Shown one piece after another: positions 44,601 through 54,045 of a stretch of DNA of 64,000 nucleotides. The stretch's first letter is position 1; every line of letters starts with the position of its first letter. The translations under genes were made by a program, and so were the position numbers. Source of the stretch: Pseudomonas putida (GTDB lineage Bacteria > Pseudomonadota > Gammaproteobacteria > Pseudomonadales > Pseudomonadaceae). The stretch lies in contig NZ_CP026115.2 of NCBI RefSeq assembly GCF_009883635.2, positions 3,782,001-3,846,000 on the forward strand. Reading direction: 5' to 3'. Under the pieces are notes generated by a model that worked only from the letters and a program-made list of their open reading frames with translations, ran no database searches and was not told the DNA's origin.

Positions 44601-45863
44601 TTGAACAATGCAGGCAGTCGCCGTCTGGCAGCGCTTACCCGCCTCGATACGCTGATATTGAGCTATAACCCGCTCAATGGCATGCCAGACCTTTCCGTCT
44701 TGCCGCACGTACGTGACATCCGCCTGAGATCAACGGGGCAGCTGGACATCGGCCAGGTCCACCAGAACGTGACATTGCGTGCCCACATTGACCTGCGTGA
44801 CAACAGGATAAGCGAGCTGCGCCGCGAGGTGCGCGGGCTGCGCCTGCGGCTTCAGCGGCTGAGCCTGCACGAAAACCCCTTGAGCGAAAGCAGCGCCCAG
44901 TATCTCGACGAGGCGCGTGGCATTTCACAGGCGGGGGCGAGGGGCAGCGCGACCCATGTGCACAGTACCGTCGATGACGGCATCCGCGATGCCTGGATAG
45001 ATACCAGTGACGGGCCGCGGCGTGCCGAGCGTGAGGCGACTTGGCAGCGCCTGGTCGAGGAGCCTGGTTCTGGCGGGTTGTTCAGCTTCCTTGCCGATTT
45101 TGTCGGTACCGAGGAATTTGCCACTCACCCGTCTTATTTCAGGCAGCGTGTCTGGCGCATTCTCGACGCGTGCGAGCACAACGAGGCACTGCGTGAGCAA
45201 CTGTTCGGTGTGGCCGGAGGGCCGAGTACTTGTGATGATCGCTTGCTGATGATCCTCAATCAGATGGAGGTGGGCATTCTGGTGTTCGAGGGAATTGAAG
45301 GCATACCCGTGACGATGCGGGAAAACCGTTTGCTGCGCCTCGGGCGTCAGTTGCATCGCCTGGATCTGCTGGATGATATCGCCAACGCGCATGTGCAACG
45401 CATGCGCAACCAGGGCCGGCGAAGGGTCGATGAAATCGAGGTACGGCTCTACTACCGATCTCGGCTGGCAGGTGCGCTCGATCTGCCGGTGGTGCCTGAT
45501 GCGATGCATTACCCCACCTTCGCCCATGTATCCATGGTCGACCTTAGCCATGCGGAGCTTGCGGTGCTGCGCGCCAGCACGCCCGTCGCGATGCTGGACG
45601 CACTGGTGGAGCGCCCGTATTGGCAACGTTATTTGCGTGAAACCTACCCGGAACGTTTCGAGACAATGTCCGCAAGCTTTCACGAACGCCTGGAGGCTCT
45701 GGAGGAGCAGTCCAGAATCGGTCAGGAGCGTGATTACGACGCGCGTGCGAGGTCATTGATGGCCCAGCACGCTGCCGAAGAAGCGGCATTGATACGCAAC
45801 CTGACTACCGAAGCCTGGGCGCGATCGCGTTATGCCTCCCAGGAGCGCTTGATGCCCGCCTGA
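41697..45863 (+). CDS. ToxA_N/DUF6543 - LRR - NEL protein, candidate E3 ubiquitin ligase toxin
   Basis: 1,388 residues from ATG 41697. The long N-terminal part (about 1-870) has the dermonecrotic-toxin N-terminal (DUF6543) look: SVDHLIARQLPSWLTD at the start and a hydrophobic GLAGFVVPVLGELMLVVSAAQLLDDVYEGYKDW segment. About five or six leucine-rich repeats span 895-1045 (FPNIVELDLSGNRLASVPEGIEGL is a clear one). The C-terminal domain matches the NEL family of IpaH/SspH ligases: CDDRLLMILNQMEVGILVFEG with Cys1179 and Asp1181 in the catalytic C-x-D motif. NEL proteins transfer ubiquitin in eukaryotic hosts. GGAAA sits 7 nt before ATG 41697; an upstream ATG at 41493 would put the AauR-like sites inside the gene. 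Codon use looks less GC-biased than the neighbours. Secretion route unknown. Confidence 0.88.
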   Translation: MTFAEIFPTNSVDHLIARQLPSWLTDAQSDLLTVYHRALREQQQATDRLSHLLGRLPDIEAFAVPLLEHALSTAGFGHIDARRSHVVVSEQFKLPSAAQKFYQPTVTHTARQTLLSAALHNFEAHEAEPWHLRQAHLTGQHGARLSMTFERFVRLCRELDIGGKYQALLRGVLQPRSGRGQPEQHARALVAQMFEESVRTRMQASLYEARLKKQLDGRDLQRLRTLFEDIPMLAAGAGTLTPRQLYLLGKCVVGVIALEWRTAGHDDIDEIIFWIPGDPEKELRYYDSWAELYGNLAQRLKTPLFRTFFQRFIKARDRAPFDQALSSALDACAQGGPLELDGRNLAQEGTVFAHMGSLLLAKTFDDAAYLAVPTDVEDRQSRHERLQAMLAAGLDLLGLAGFVVPVLGELMLVVSAAQLLDDVYEGYKDWQLGDRQGALDHLFSVAQSLVLAGATAGALHGLKRASFVDGLAPKVFGNEGLRLVRNPHYIPAEESALVLLESLPGKHFAGLLSTDASLLLDVSGFDLAQLRRLHLERAAPPARLLDLHDRMQLHRASATLRGAAFEQALQDLYPPVSADQMKLMQAFRGLSVRGAQEIIEQSSTSLLEQLHTSDRIPLAMAERARWYVRDSRVDRAYLGIRLPTIASEDSERLTLGLIERDAPWPASTRVELRIGNREGRLLHATQGEAASQVHVIVRQEQGYRLAGDEIEASASTGDSLLQAVLKCLDDDQLKKLGSTRLQASQLRDRLVRGGGQGREHAARLIGLPPVRVNVRPLRRFADGRLAYPMSGGGESSRQAIRQGIHQIFPTLSELQLDAYLEAVRQRGENQWNHYLMLQRQLTELRETLRHWQADWQTPIDAIRRRRVADMLRRSWRRKLVDGNDQYELTIDGEAVGQLPCLPAGIDYSHVRRLTLRNMQLQSLDAQFLRLFPNIVELDLSGNRLASVPEGIEGLTQLRRVNLGNNQIVLNNAGSRRLAALTRLDTLILSYNPLNGMPDLSVLPHVRDIRLRSTGQLDIGQVHQNVTLRAHIDLRDNRISELRREVRGLRLRLQRLSLHENPLSESSAQYLDEARGISQAGARGSATHVHSTVDDGIRDAWIDTSDGPRRAEREATWQRLVEEPGSGGLFSFLADFVGTEEFATHPSYFRQRVWRILDACEHNEALREQLFGVAGGPSTCDDRLLMILNQMEVGILVFEGIEGIPVTMRENRLLRLGRQLHRLDLLDDIANAHVQRMRNQGRRRVDEIEVRLYYRSRLAGALDLPVVPDAMHYPTFAHVSMVDLSHAELAVLRASTPVAMLDALVERPYWQRYLRETYPERFETMSASFHERLEALEEQSRIGQERDYDARARSLMAQHAAEEAALIRNLTTEAWARSRYASQERLMPA

Positions 45864-45864
45864 G

Positions 45865-47403
45865 TCAGGCTGCCTGGATGCCTGCCTGGTGCTGCTCGCG
45901 CTGTTGCAGATAATCCCTCAGCACCTGCTGTTCGGCTGCGCTGGTGAACAATCCCAGCTTGGTGCGGCGCCACAGGATATCGTCGGCGTCGCATGCCCAT
46001 TCTTCGTTGCACAGGTAATCCACTTCGCGGCTGAACAAACCAGCGCCGATCGATTGGCCCAGGTCTTCGGGGCCGTGCACGCCATCAAGCAGTTGCCACA
46101 CGCGGCTACCGTAAGTGGTTGCCCAACGTTTGGCGATATCGACCGGCAACCAGCCACAGCGCGCCAGGATGGCGTCGCTCAAGGCCTGGGCGGTAGTCAT
46201 ATTTTCGCCGCCCGGCAGCGGCGCGGCGGCGGTCCAGCTGCCGCGCATCTGGGGGAAGAACGGCTTGATTTCAGCCATGGCCGATTCGGCCAGCTTGCGG
46301 TAGGTGGTCAACTTGCCGCCGAACACCGACAGCAATGGCGCCTGGTTTTCGCCAGCCGACAACGCCAGGGTGTAGTCGCGGGTTACCGCCGAAGGGTTGT
46401 CCGACTCGTCGTTGCACAGCGGGCGCACACCAGAGTATGTATGCAGTATGTCGCTGCGGCTGAGCTGGTGGTTGAAGTGCCCGTTGACCACATTCAGCAG
46501 GTAGTCGGTTTCCTGTTCGGTGATTGCCACCTTGGCTGGGTCGCCGCTGTATTCACGGTCGGTGGTGCCGATCAGGGTGAAGCGATCCAGGTACGGAATG
46601 CAGAAGACGATGCGCTGGTCTTCGTTCTGCAGGATGTACGCGTGTTCGCCTTCGTACAGGCGCGGCACAATGATGTGGCTGCCCTGGATCAGGCGGATGC
46701 CGTAGGGCGCATCGAGCTTGAGGTCATCCTTGATGAAGCTGGCGACCCATGGGCCGGCAGCGTTGACCAGCGCGCGGGCGTGAATTGTCTGCAGCGTGCC
46801 GTCGGCATGCTGCAACTCGACCTGCCACACGTCATCGACGCGCTCGGCACGCAGGCAGCGGGTGTGAGTATGGATGTGCGCGCCGTGTTCTCGGGCGGCC
46901 ATGGCGTTGAGCACCACCAGACGCGCATCGTCGACGGCGCAGTCAGCGTATTCGAAGCCGCGGGTAATTGCTGGCTTGAGCGGGTAGCCCTGGCCGAAGC
47001 GCAGGCTGCGCGAGGCGCCTAGGCGCTTGCGCTTACCCAGGTGGTCGTAGAGGAACAGGCCGGCGCGAATCATCCAGGCTGGGCGCAGGTGCGGGCGGTG
47101 CGGCAGCACGAAGCGCATTGGTTTGACGATGTGCGGCGCCTTTGCCAGCAGCACTTCGCGTTCTGCCAGCGCTTCGCGAACCAGGCGGAATTCGTAGTGC
47201 TCCAGGTAGCGCAGGCCACCGTGGATCAGCTTGCTGCTGGCCGACGAGGTGTGCTGGGCCAGGTCGTCCTTTTCGCAGAGGAATACCTTGAGGCCGCGCC
47301 CGGCGGCGTCTGCAGCGATGCCCACGCCATTGATGCCACCGCCGATCACGGCGAGGTCGTAGCAGTCGGCGACTGGGGGCTGGGACGAAACGGGCTGGGA
47401 CAC
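45865..47403 (-). CDS. glpD: Aerobic glycerol-3-phosphate dehydrogenase
   Basis: 512 residues from GTG 47403. GlpD oxidises glycerol 3-phosphate to dihydroxyacetone phosphate and feeds electrons to ubiquinone at the inner membrane. The FAD-binding motif DLAVIGGGINGVGIAADAAGRG is near residues 17-38, followed by CEKDDLAQHTSSASSKLIHGGLRYLEHYEFRLVREAL, a GlpD hallmark. An AGGAGG lies 8 nt before the GTG; the upstream in-frame TTG at 47409 is too close to that site. It ends 1 bp from the convergent NEL gene. Confidence 0.96.
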   Translation of the reverse strand: MSQPVSSQPPVADCYDLAVIGGGINGVGIAADAAGRGLKVFLCEKDDLAQHTSSASSKLIHGGLRYLEHYEFRLVREALAEREVLLAKAPHIVKPMRFVLPHRPHLRPAWMIRAGLFLYDHLGKRKRLGASRSLRFGQGYPLKPAITRGFEYADCAVDDARLVVLNAMAAREHGAHIHTHTRCLRAERVDDVWQVELQHADGTLQTIHARALVNAAGPWVASFIKDDLKLDAPYGIRLIQGSHIIVPRLYEGEHAYILQNEDQRIVFCIPYLDRFTLIGTTDREYSGDPAKVAITEQETDYLLNVVNGHFNHQLSRSDILHTYSGVRPLCNDESDNPSAVTRDYTLALSAGENQAPLLSVFGGKLTTYRKLAESAMAEIKPFFPQMRGSWTAAAPLPGGENMTTAQALSDAILARCGWLPVDIAKRWATTYGSRVWQLLDGVHGPEDLGQSIGAGLFSREVDYLCNEEWACDADDILWRRTKLGLFTSAAEQQVLRDYLQQREQHQAGIQAA

Positions 47404-47438
47404 GGGCAAGGCCTCCTGAGGCTGTTCACATCGAATAT

Positions 47439-47464
47439 GAACATTTATGTTCGTTTCCGAAAAT
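47439..47464. promoter_or_regulatory. GlpR operator upstream of glpD
   Basis: A palindrome GAACATttATGTTC (47439-47452) runs into ATGTTCGTTTCCGAAAAT (47447-47464), close to the E. coli GlpR operator ATGTTCG-N4-CGAACAT. A further CATTT-acga-AAATG dyad lies at 47536-47549. Together they suggest repression of glpD by the neighbouring GlpR. Confidence 0.65.
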
Positions 47465-47548
47465 ACTAGCGCAACAGAAAGCCGGTCGCCAGTCAGTCTT
47501 TATAGAAAAAACTGATCAGATGACAATAAAGTGAACATTTACGAAAAT

Positions 47549-47571
47549 GACGGGCCTGTTGAAGGCCCGTC
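47549..47571 (-). terminator. Terminator after glpR
   Basis: GACGGGCC (47549-47556) pairs with GGCCCGTC (47564-47571) around a 7-nt loop, and TCATTTTC follows on the minus strand. Confidence 0.7.
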
Positions 47572-47577
47572 GCGGGG

Positions 47578-48333
47578 TCAGACCACCTCGAGGCGGATCT
47601 TGTACTGGTTCAGCAGTTGGGTGAGGGCAGGGGTAGGTGCCTGGTCGGTCACCAGGCAGTCGACCAGGCTGATCGAGCCGAGGCGTACCATGGCGTTGCG
47701 CCCGAACTTGCTGGAATCGGCGGCAAGCACCACCTGGCGGGCGTTGGCAATGATCGCCTGGGAAACCCGCACCTCCTGATAATCGAAATCGAGCAGGCTG
47801 CCGTCTTCATCGATGCCGCTGATGCCGACCAGGGCGAAATCAACCTTGAACTGGTTGATGAAGTCGACGCTGGCCTGGCCGACCACACCGCCATCGCGGC
47901 GTACCGTGCCGCCGGCTACCAGGACCTCGAAGTCATCCTTGGCGGCCAGAATCGCAGCCACGTGAAGGTTGTTGGTGATGACTTTCAGGTGGTTATGGTT
48001 GAGCAAGGCCCGGGCAATCGATTCGGTGGTGGTGCCGATGTTGATGAACAACGAGGCATGGTCGGGGATTTGCCGCGCCACGGCTTCGGCAATGCGCTGC
48101 TTTTCGTCGCGCATCTGATCGGCGCGCATGGCATAGGCGGTGTTCTCGATGCTCGAATCATAGGCAGCACCGCCGTGGTAGCGGCGTAGCAGGTTGAGCT
48201 CGGCCAGCTGGTTGATGTCGCGGCGGATGGTTTGCGGTGTGACGACGAACAGCTGCGCCATTTCTTCGATACTGACGTAGCCGCGGTCGCGCACCAGTTC
48301 GAGGATTTGTTGTTGGCGTGGGGGCAGATTCAT
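47578..48333 (-). CDS. glpR: Glycerol-3-phosphate regulon repressor
   Basis: 251 residues from ATG 48333. DeoR family: helix-turn-helix [51 protein letters not shown] at the N-terminus, then a sugar-phosphate-sensing domain ([33 protein letters not shown] ... [27 protein letters not shown]). GlpR represses the glp genes until glycerol 3-phosphate accumulates. It lies between glpK and glpD, all on one strand; a 12-residue extension to 48369 is not supported. Confidence 0.95.
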   Translation of the reverse strand: MNLPPRQQQILELVRDRGYVSIEEMAQLFVVTPQTIRRDINQLAELNLLRRYHGGAAYDSSIENTAYAMRADQMRDEKQRIAEAVARQIPDHASLFINIGTTTESIARALLNHNHLKVITNNLHVAAILAAKDDFEVLVAGGTVRRDGGVVGQASVDFINQFKVDFALVGISGIDEDGSLLDFDYQEVRVSQAIIANARQVVLAADSSKFGRNAMVRLGSISLVDCLVTDQAPTPALTQLLNQYKIRLEVV

Positions 48334-48406
48334 GGGCGGTCCTTTGGGGCTGCCGGACAAATTCTGCAATGATGCCGTAGGAAGGGGGCTACGGCCAGTA
48401 GACGAT

Positions 48407-48425
48407 GGGGCCGCATCGCGGCCCC
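48407..48425 (-). terminator. Hairpin after glpK
   Basis: GGGGCCGC (48407-48414) pairs with GCGGCCCC (48418-48425) around ATC, 8 bp past the glpK stop. There is no U-run; it probably separates glpFK from glpR. Confidence 0.55.
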
Positions 48426-48432
48426 TTGTGTG

Positions 48433-49959
<1,527 letters not shown>

Positions 49960-49973
49960 TCAGGGCGTCAGCA

Positions 49974-50825
49974 TCAGTTTGCTTGAGTATCGCCCTGGCG
50001 ATTGTCGGTTGTCTCGGCGCTTGCGCTGTGCGCCGTCGGCAGGTTGCGGGCGATCAGGCCGCGATAGGTCGCAGCCCCCAGGCAAGCGCCGAGGATCGGT
50101 GCGAACACCGGAACCAGGAAATACGGAACGTCCCGACCGCCAGTGAAGGCGATTTCGCCCCAGCCAGCCAGGAAGGTCATCAATTTGGGGCCGAAATCGC
50201 GGGCCGGGTTCATCGCAAAACCGGTCAGCGGGCCCATGGCACTGCCAATCACGGCGATCAGCAGGCCAATCAGCAGCGGGGCCATGGCGCCGCGCGGCAG
50301 GCCGTTGTTGTCATCGGTCAGGGCCATGATCACGGCCATCAGGATCGCGGTGATCACCACTTCAACCAGGAACGCCTGGCCAGTGGACAGTGACGGGTGC
50401 GGATACGTCGAGAATACCGAGGCCAGTTCCAGGCTTTCGGTGCTGCCACGCAGCATGGCATGCACCTGTTCGAAATCGAAGAACAGGTTGCTGTAGAGCG
50501 TGTAAACGAGTGCGGCGCCGCAGAATGCACCGCAGACCTGGGCGAGTGCATAGAACGGCAGCTTGCGCTTGTCGAAGCCGGCGAACAGGGTGAGCGCGAT
50601 ACTCACGGCCGGGTTCAGATGCGCGCCGGAAATGCCGGCAGTGAGGTAGATCGCCATGCTGACGCCGACACCCCAGATGATGCTGATTTCCCATAGGCCG
50701 AAGCTTGCGCCAGCGACCTTGAGCGCGGCGACGCAGCCGGTACCGAAGAAGATCAGCAAGGCGGTGCCGAGGAACTCGGCCAGGCATTGGCTGGAAAGTG
50801 TGGGTTCGCGTAGAGCAGTCGTCAT
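49974..50825 (-). CDS. glpF: Glycerol uptake facilitator (aquaglyceroporin)
   Basis: 283 residues from ATG 50825. Six membrane helices and two half-helices with both NPA motifs: SGAHLNPAVSIAL near residue 65 and GFAMNPARDFGPK near residue 200. The residues after the second NPA (ARD) are those of glycerol-conducting members. It admits glycerol by facilitated diffusion for trapping by GlpK. An upstream 16-residue extension to 50873 is unlikely. Confidence 0.96.
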   Translation of the reverse strand: MTTALREPTLSSQCLAEFLGTALLIFFGTGCVAALKVAGASFGLWEISIIWGVGVSMAIYLTAGISGAHLNPAVSIALTLFAGFDKRKLPFYALAQVCGAFCGAALVYTLYSNLFFDFEQVHAMLRGSTESLELASVFSTYPHPSLSTGQAFLVEVVITAILMAVIMALTDDNNGLPRGAMAPLLIGLLIAVIGSAMGPLTGFAMNPARDFGPKLMTFLAGWGEIAFTGGRDVPYFLVPVFAPILGACLGAATYRGLIARNLPTAHSASAETTDNRQGDTQAN

Positions 50826-51127
50826 GTATGACCTCGTTGTTTTTGTTGTGAGGCGCGAAGCGCTCGACAGCAAAGCCTGGTGTCTATCCCCATTGACCCC
50901 AGGCGGGTGTTAAGAAGTGCACCTTAAAAGGGCACCATTTATTCAGAAACGAAAAAATATAGACAAGAAACGCTGATGTCAAAGGTCGAAAGTGAACGGG
51001 TAGTCACGTTTTGGCCGCCTGTTTCAAAGGCTGATGCCCGTAGTAGAGGGCTGCGTCAGCCATTGGCTGGCTGGGATGTAGGATTTGCCCTAAAGTAGCC
51101 GCGACCTGTCCCAGACCGGAGCACTGC
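50826..51127. promoter_or_regulatory. Divergent glpF/ybaK promoter region with GlpR-like site
   Basis: 302 bp without a gene. TTCAGAAACGAA at 50942-50953 (complement TTCGTTTCTGAA) matches TTCGTTTCCGAA of the glpD operator at 11 of 12 bases, so GlpR probably binds here, about 120 bp before glpF. The flank is AT-rich (AAAAAATATA) and could be a promoter. The ybaK start has GGAG 6-7 nt upstream. Confidence 0.6.
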
Positions 51128-51598
51128 ATGACCCCCGCACTCGACCTGTTGAAAAAAGCCCGCGCCGAACACCGCGTGCACAGCTATGAACATGACCCCA
51201 AGTCGGCGTCATATGGGCTGGAGGCGGCGGAAAAGCTCGGGCTCGAACCGCAGCAGGTGTTCAAGACCTTGCTGGCGAGCAGCGAGAAGGGCGAGTTGCT
51301 GGTGGCGGTGGTGCCAGTGGTAGGGACGCTGGACCTCAAGGCACTGGCCCATGCGGCTGGCGTGAAGAAGTGCGAAATGGCCGACCCGGCGGCGGCTCAG
51401 CGGGCGACGGGTTATCTGGTGGGCGGGATCAGCCCCTTGGGGCAGAAGAAGCGCCTGCGCACCTTCATCGATGACTCGGCGCAGAATTTTGCAACCATCC
51501 ATGTCAGCGCCGGACGGCGGGGGCTGGAGGTCGAGTTGGCGGCGGCGGTACTGGCCGAGCATACCCAGGGCAAATTTGCCGGGATTGGTAGAGGCTGA
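51128..51598 (+). CDS. ybaK: Cys-tRNA(Pro)/Cys-tRNA(Cys) deacylase YbaK
   Basis: 156 residues. YbaK/EbsC family editing enzyme that hydrolyses cysteine mischarged on tRNA-Pro. Family segments: [47 protein letters not shown], with the functional Lys in [48 protein letters not shown], and [13 protein letters not shown]. It is monocistronic and converges on an ABC ATPase gene. Confidence 0.94.
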   Translation: MTPALDLLKKARAEHRVHSYEHDPKSASYGLEAAEKLGLEPQQVFKTLLASSEKGELLVAVVPVVGTLDLKALAHAAGVKKCEMADPAAAQRATGYLVGGISPLGQKKRLRTFIDDSAQNFATIHVSAGRRGLEVELAAAVLAEHTQGKFAGIGRG

Positions 51599-51635
51599 GA
51601 TTGCCGGGGCTGCTAAGCAGCCCCAAAATCTTGAA

Positions 51636-52745
51636 TCAGGTCGCCGAGCTGTAGCGGCGAACCCCGTTCTCCTGGCGCGCCGACTGCGTCGCGACACTGC
51701 CCGGCACCGGGAACAGCACCAGATGGTCGGCCTTCACCGCAATCCCCACATCCTCACCCAGCTGGTGATCGATATGGCTCGGGAAGATCGCTTCGAGCTG
51801 GCTGCCAGTGGGCAACTGCAAACGGTACAGCGTCGATGCACCGAGGAAGCTCTTGCCGACGATGTTCGCCTGCAGCGCGCTGCCCTGCGCCGGCACGATG
51901 TCATCAGGGCGCAACAGCACATCTACCGAGCTGCCTGGCGCCATGGTGTAGGCACGGTTGCCACGCAGCTCGCCCAACTCGGTGTTGACCGCCTCATGGC
52001 TACTCATCTGGCCGCGGATGAAGTAACCCTGGCCGACGAAACTGGCTACGAACGGCGTCTGCGGTTCGTGGTACAGGTTGTAGGGCGTATCCCACTGCTC
52101 CAGCCGGCCCTCCTTGAACACACCCACATGGTCGCTGACGGCAAACGCCTCTTCCTGGTCATGGGTCACCAGGATCGCACTGGTGCCACGGCTCTTGAGA
52201 ATGTCGCGCACTTCATGGCTAAGGCGCCGACGCAGTTCCACGTCGAGGTTGGAGAACGGCTCGTCGAGCAGCAGCAGTTGTGGTTCAGGTGCCAGCGCGC
52301 GCGCCAGGGCGACACGCTGTTGCTGGCCACCCGACAGCTCGTGCGGGTAGCGCCCGCCGAGGCCGCCAAGCTTGACCAGTTCGAGCATCTCCTCGATCAC
52401 CTGGGCCTGGTTCGGGTGCTTGGCAATGCCGAAGGCGATGTTCTGCGCAACGGTCAGGTGCGGGAATAGGGCGTAGTCCTGGAACACCATGCCGATCCGG
52501 CGTTTCTCCGGGGCCAAGGTGAAGCCTGCGCGGGAGATGACCTCGCCGGCCAGCTGGATTTCACCTTCGTGCACCGGCTCGAAGCCGGCGATGGCGCGCA
52601 GGGTGGTGGTCTTGCCGCAACCCGACGAGCCCAGCAGGCAACCGATGTCGCCTGCGTTCAGGTGCAGGTTGAGGTTCTGGACGATGCGCTGATCGCCGTA
52701 GCCGCAGGCGAGGTTGCGCAGGTTGAGCAGTAAGGGTTGACTCAT
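51636..52745 (-). CDS. ABC transporter ATP-binding protein (FbpC/PotA-like), no partner genes nearby
   Basis: 369 residues. N-terminal ATPase: Walker [10 protein letters not shown] (about 39-47), signature LSGGQQQR, Walker [13 protein letters not shown], switch His in VTHDQEE. The C-terminal TOBE region (about 245-350, with [11 protein letters not shown] and [20 protein letters not shown]) is of the iron/polyamine/thiosulfate importer type (FbpC closest by eye). No permease or binding-protein gene accompanies it. The start overlaps the argF stop in ATGA, so it is translated with argF, an unexpected pairing. Confidence 0.9.
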   Translation of the reverse strand: MSQPLLLNLRNLACGYGDQRIVQNLNLHLNAGDIGCLLGSSGCGKTTTLRAIAGFEPVHEGEIQLAGEVISRAGFTLAPEKRRIGMVFQDYALFPHLTVAQNIAFGIAKHPNQAQVIEEMLELVKLGGLGGRYPHELSGGQQQRVALARALAPEPQLLLLDEPFSNLDVELRRRLSHEVRDILKSRGTSAILVTHDQEEAFAVSDHVGVFKEGRLEQWDTPYNLYHEPQTPFVASFVGQGYFIRGQMSSHEAVNTELGELRGNRAYTMAPGSSVDVLLRPDDIVPAQGSALQANIVGKSFLGASTLYRLQLPTGSQLEAIFPSHIDHQLGEDVGIAVKADHLVLFPVPGSVATQSARQENGVRRYSSAT

Positions 52746-53662
52746 GCGTGGTGGTAAGCCGGTTCGACAAGGAATTCGAGAAGGGCCTTCTGTGCATGCA
52801 AGCGGTTTTCAGCCTGGTCCCAGGCGACCGAACGAGGGTCGTCGAGCAGGTCATGGCTGATTTCCTCGCCCCGGTGGGCGGGCAGGCAGTGCATGAACAG
52901 GGCGTCGGGTGCCGCCAGGTCGAGCAGTGCGCGGGTGACCTGGTAAGGCGCGAAATGCGCCAGGCGCCGTGCAGTTTCCTCTTCCTGACCCATGGAAGTC
53001 CAGACATCCGTGGTCACCAGGTGCGCACCGCGCACGGCTTCCTGCGGATCGCGGATGATCTGCACGTGGTCGCCGCCCAGGGCCATGAAGCGTGGATCGG
53101 GCTCATAGCCCTCAGGGCAGGCGATGCGCAGCTGGAAGTCGAACTGCTTGGCTGCTTCGATATACGAGTTGCACATGTTGAAGCCGTCGCCGATCCAGGC
53201 CACGGTCTTGCCCTGGATCGAGCCGCGGTGCTCGAGGAAGGTCTGCATGTCGGCCAGCAGCTGACATGGGTGCGATTCGTCGGACAGGGCGTTGATCACC
53301 GGCACGCGGGATTTGGCGGCAAATTCGGTCAGGGTGCTGTGGGCGTGGGTACGGATCATCACCACGTCGAGCATGCTCGACAGCACGATGGCGCTGTCAC
53401 CGATCGGCTCGCCACGGCCCAGCTGGGTGTCCCGTGGCGAAAGGAAGATCGCCTGGCCACCGAGCTGGATCATGCCGGCTTCGAACGACACGCGGGTACG
53501 GGTCGAGGATTTCTCGAAGATCATGCCCAGCACGCGGTTCTTCAGGGGCTCGAACAGCACGCCTCGCTTGCGCAGGTCCTTCAGCTCGATGCCTCGGCGG
53601 ATCACACCGAGCAATTCGTCGGTGGTGAAATCCAGCAGGGAGAGAAAGTGCCTAGCGCTCAT
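52742..53662 (-). CDS. argF: Ornithine carbamoyltransferase
   Basis: 306 residues. ArgF makes citrulline from ornithine and carbamoyl phosphate in arginine synthesis. The carbamoyl-phosphate motif [10 protein letters not shown] (about 52-61), HPCQLLAD (about 131-138), the ornithine-contacting DxxxSMG segment ([11 protein letters not shown]) and [11 protein letters not shown] are all intact. It is the anabolic type. An ArgR-type tandem site lies about 105-140 bp upstream. The stop overlaps the start of an ABC ATPase gene. Confidence 0.96.
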   Translation of the reverse strand: MSARHFLSLLDFTTDELLGVIRRGIELKDLRKRGVLFEPLKNRVLGMIFEKSSTRTRVSFEAGMIQLGGQAIFLSPRDTQLGRGEPIGDSAIVLSSMLDVVMIRTHAHSTLTEFAAKSRVPVINALSDESHPCQLLADMQTFLEHRGSIQGKTVAWIGDGFNMCNSYIEAAKQFDFQLRIACPEGYEPDPRFMALGGDHVQIIRDPQEAVRGAHLVTTDVWTSMGQEEETARRLAHFAPYQVTRALLDLAAPDALFMHCLPAHRGEEISHDLLDDPRSVAWDQAENRLHAQKALLEFLVEPAYHHA

Positions 53663-53767
53663 GATTGACTACCTTATCTGCAACGGTATGCAGGTCGACC
53701 GTATGGTTTTTTTTGACAACGGGAGTGACCTGCGGCGTAAGCCGCACGGGGCGGACGAAATGGGGAA

Positions 53768-53804
53768 AGGCGCAATACTATAATTAAATGTCGCCTGAAA
53801 CCAA
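53768..53804. promoter_or_regulatory. Tandem ArgR boxes upstream of argF
   Basis: TGTCGC-ctgaaacc-AA at 53789-53804 matches the Pseudomonas ArgR half-site TGTCGC-N8-AA exactly. A weaker copy, AGGCGC-aatactat-AA, starts exactly 21 bp earlier at 53768, the two-turn spacing of ArgR direct repeats. A TATAAT sequence (53779-53784) and its complement lie between, consistent with promoter overlap. The rest of 53663-54045 shows only a small hairpin (GCGGC-gtaa-GCCGC near 53733) and no gene. Confidence 0.65.
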
Positions 53805-54045
53805 GAGGGGAAACAGCAGCTCGTTCTTAAGATGTTGCAAAGGGTGTCGTATCCCTTGCGCCCGTGCTGTTTTTTATTTGCTACAGAAGGTTGTACACGG
53901 CTTGCTGCCAATTTGGCAAATGGCTGTCGCGAATCGTGCGCCTGATGTCGCGGGATTCACGCCGCGAAGCGCGCTGGCCGCGGCAAGTGCTGTGGCGCAT
54001 AGTCATTGCGCGACGACTCCTTACGACAACAAGGCAGAGGCGGCC

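Noticed and set aside
53788..54045. 86-codon N-terminal extension of the molybdopterin oxidoreductase
   Set aside because: It has no family similarity, overlaps the ArgR-type region, and a good start with AGAGG is at 54046.
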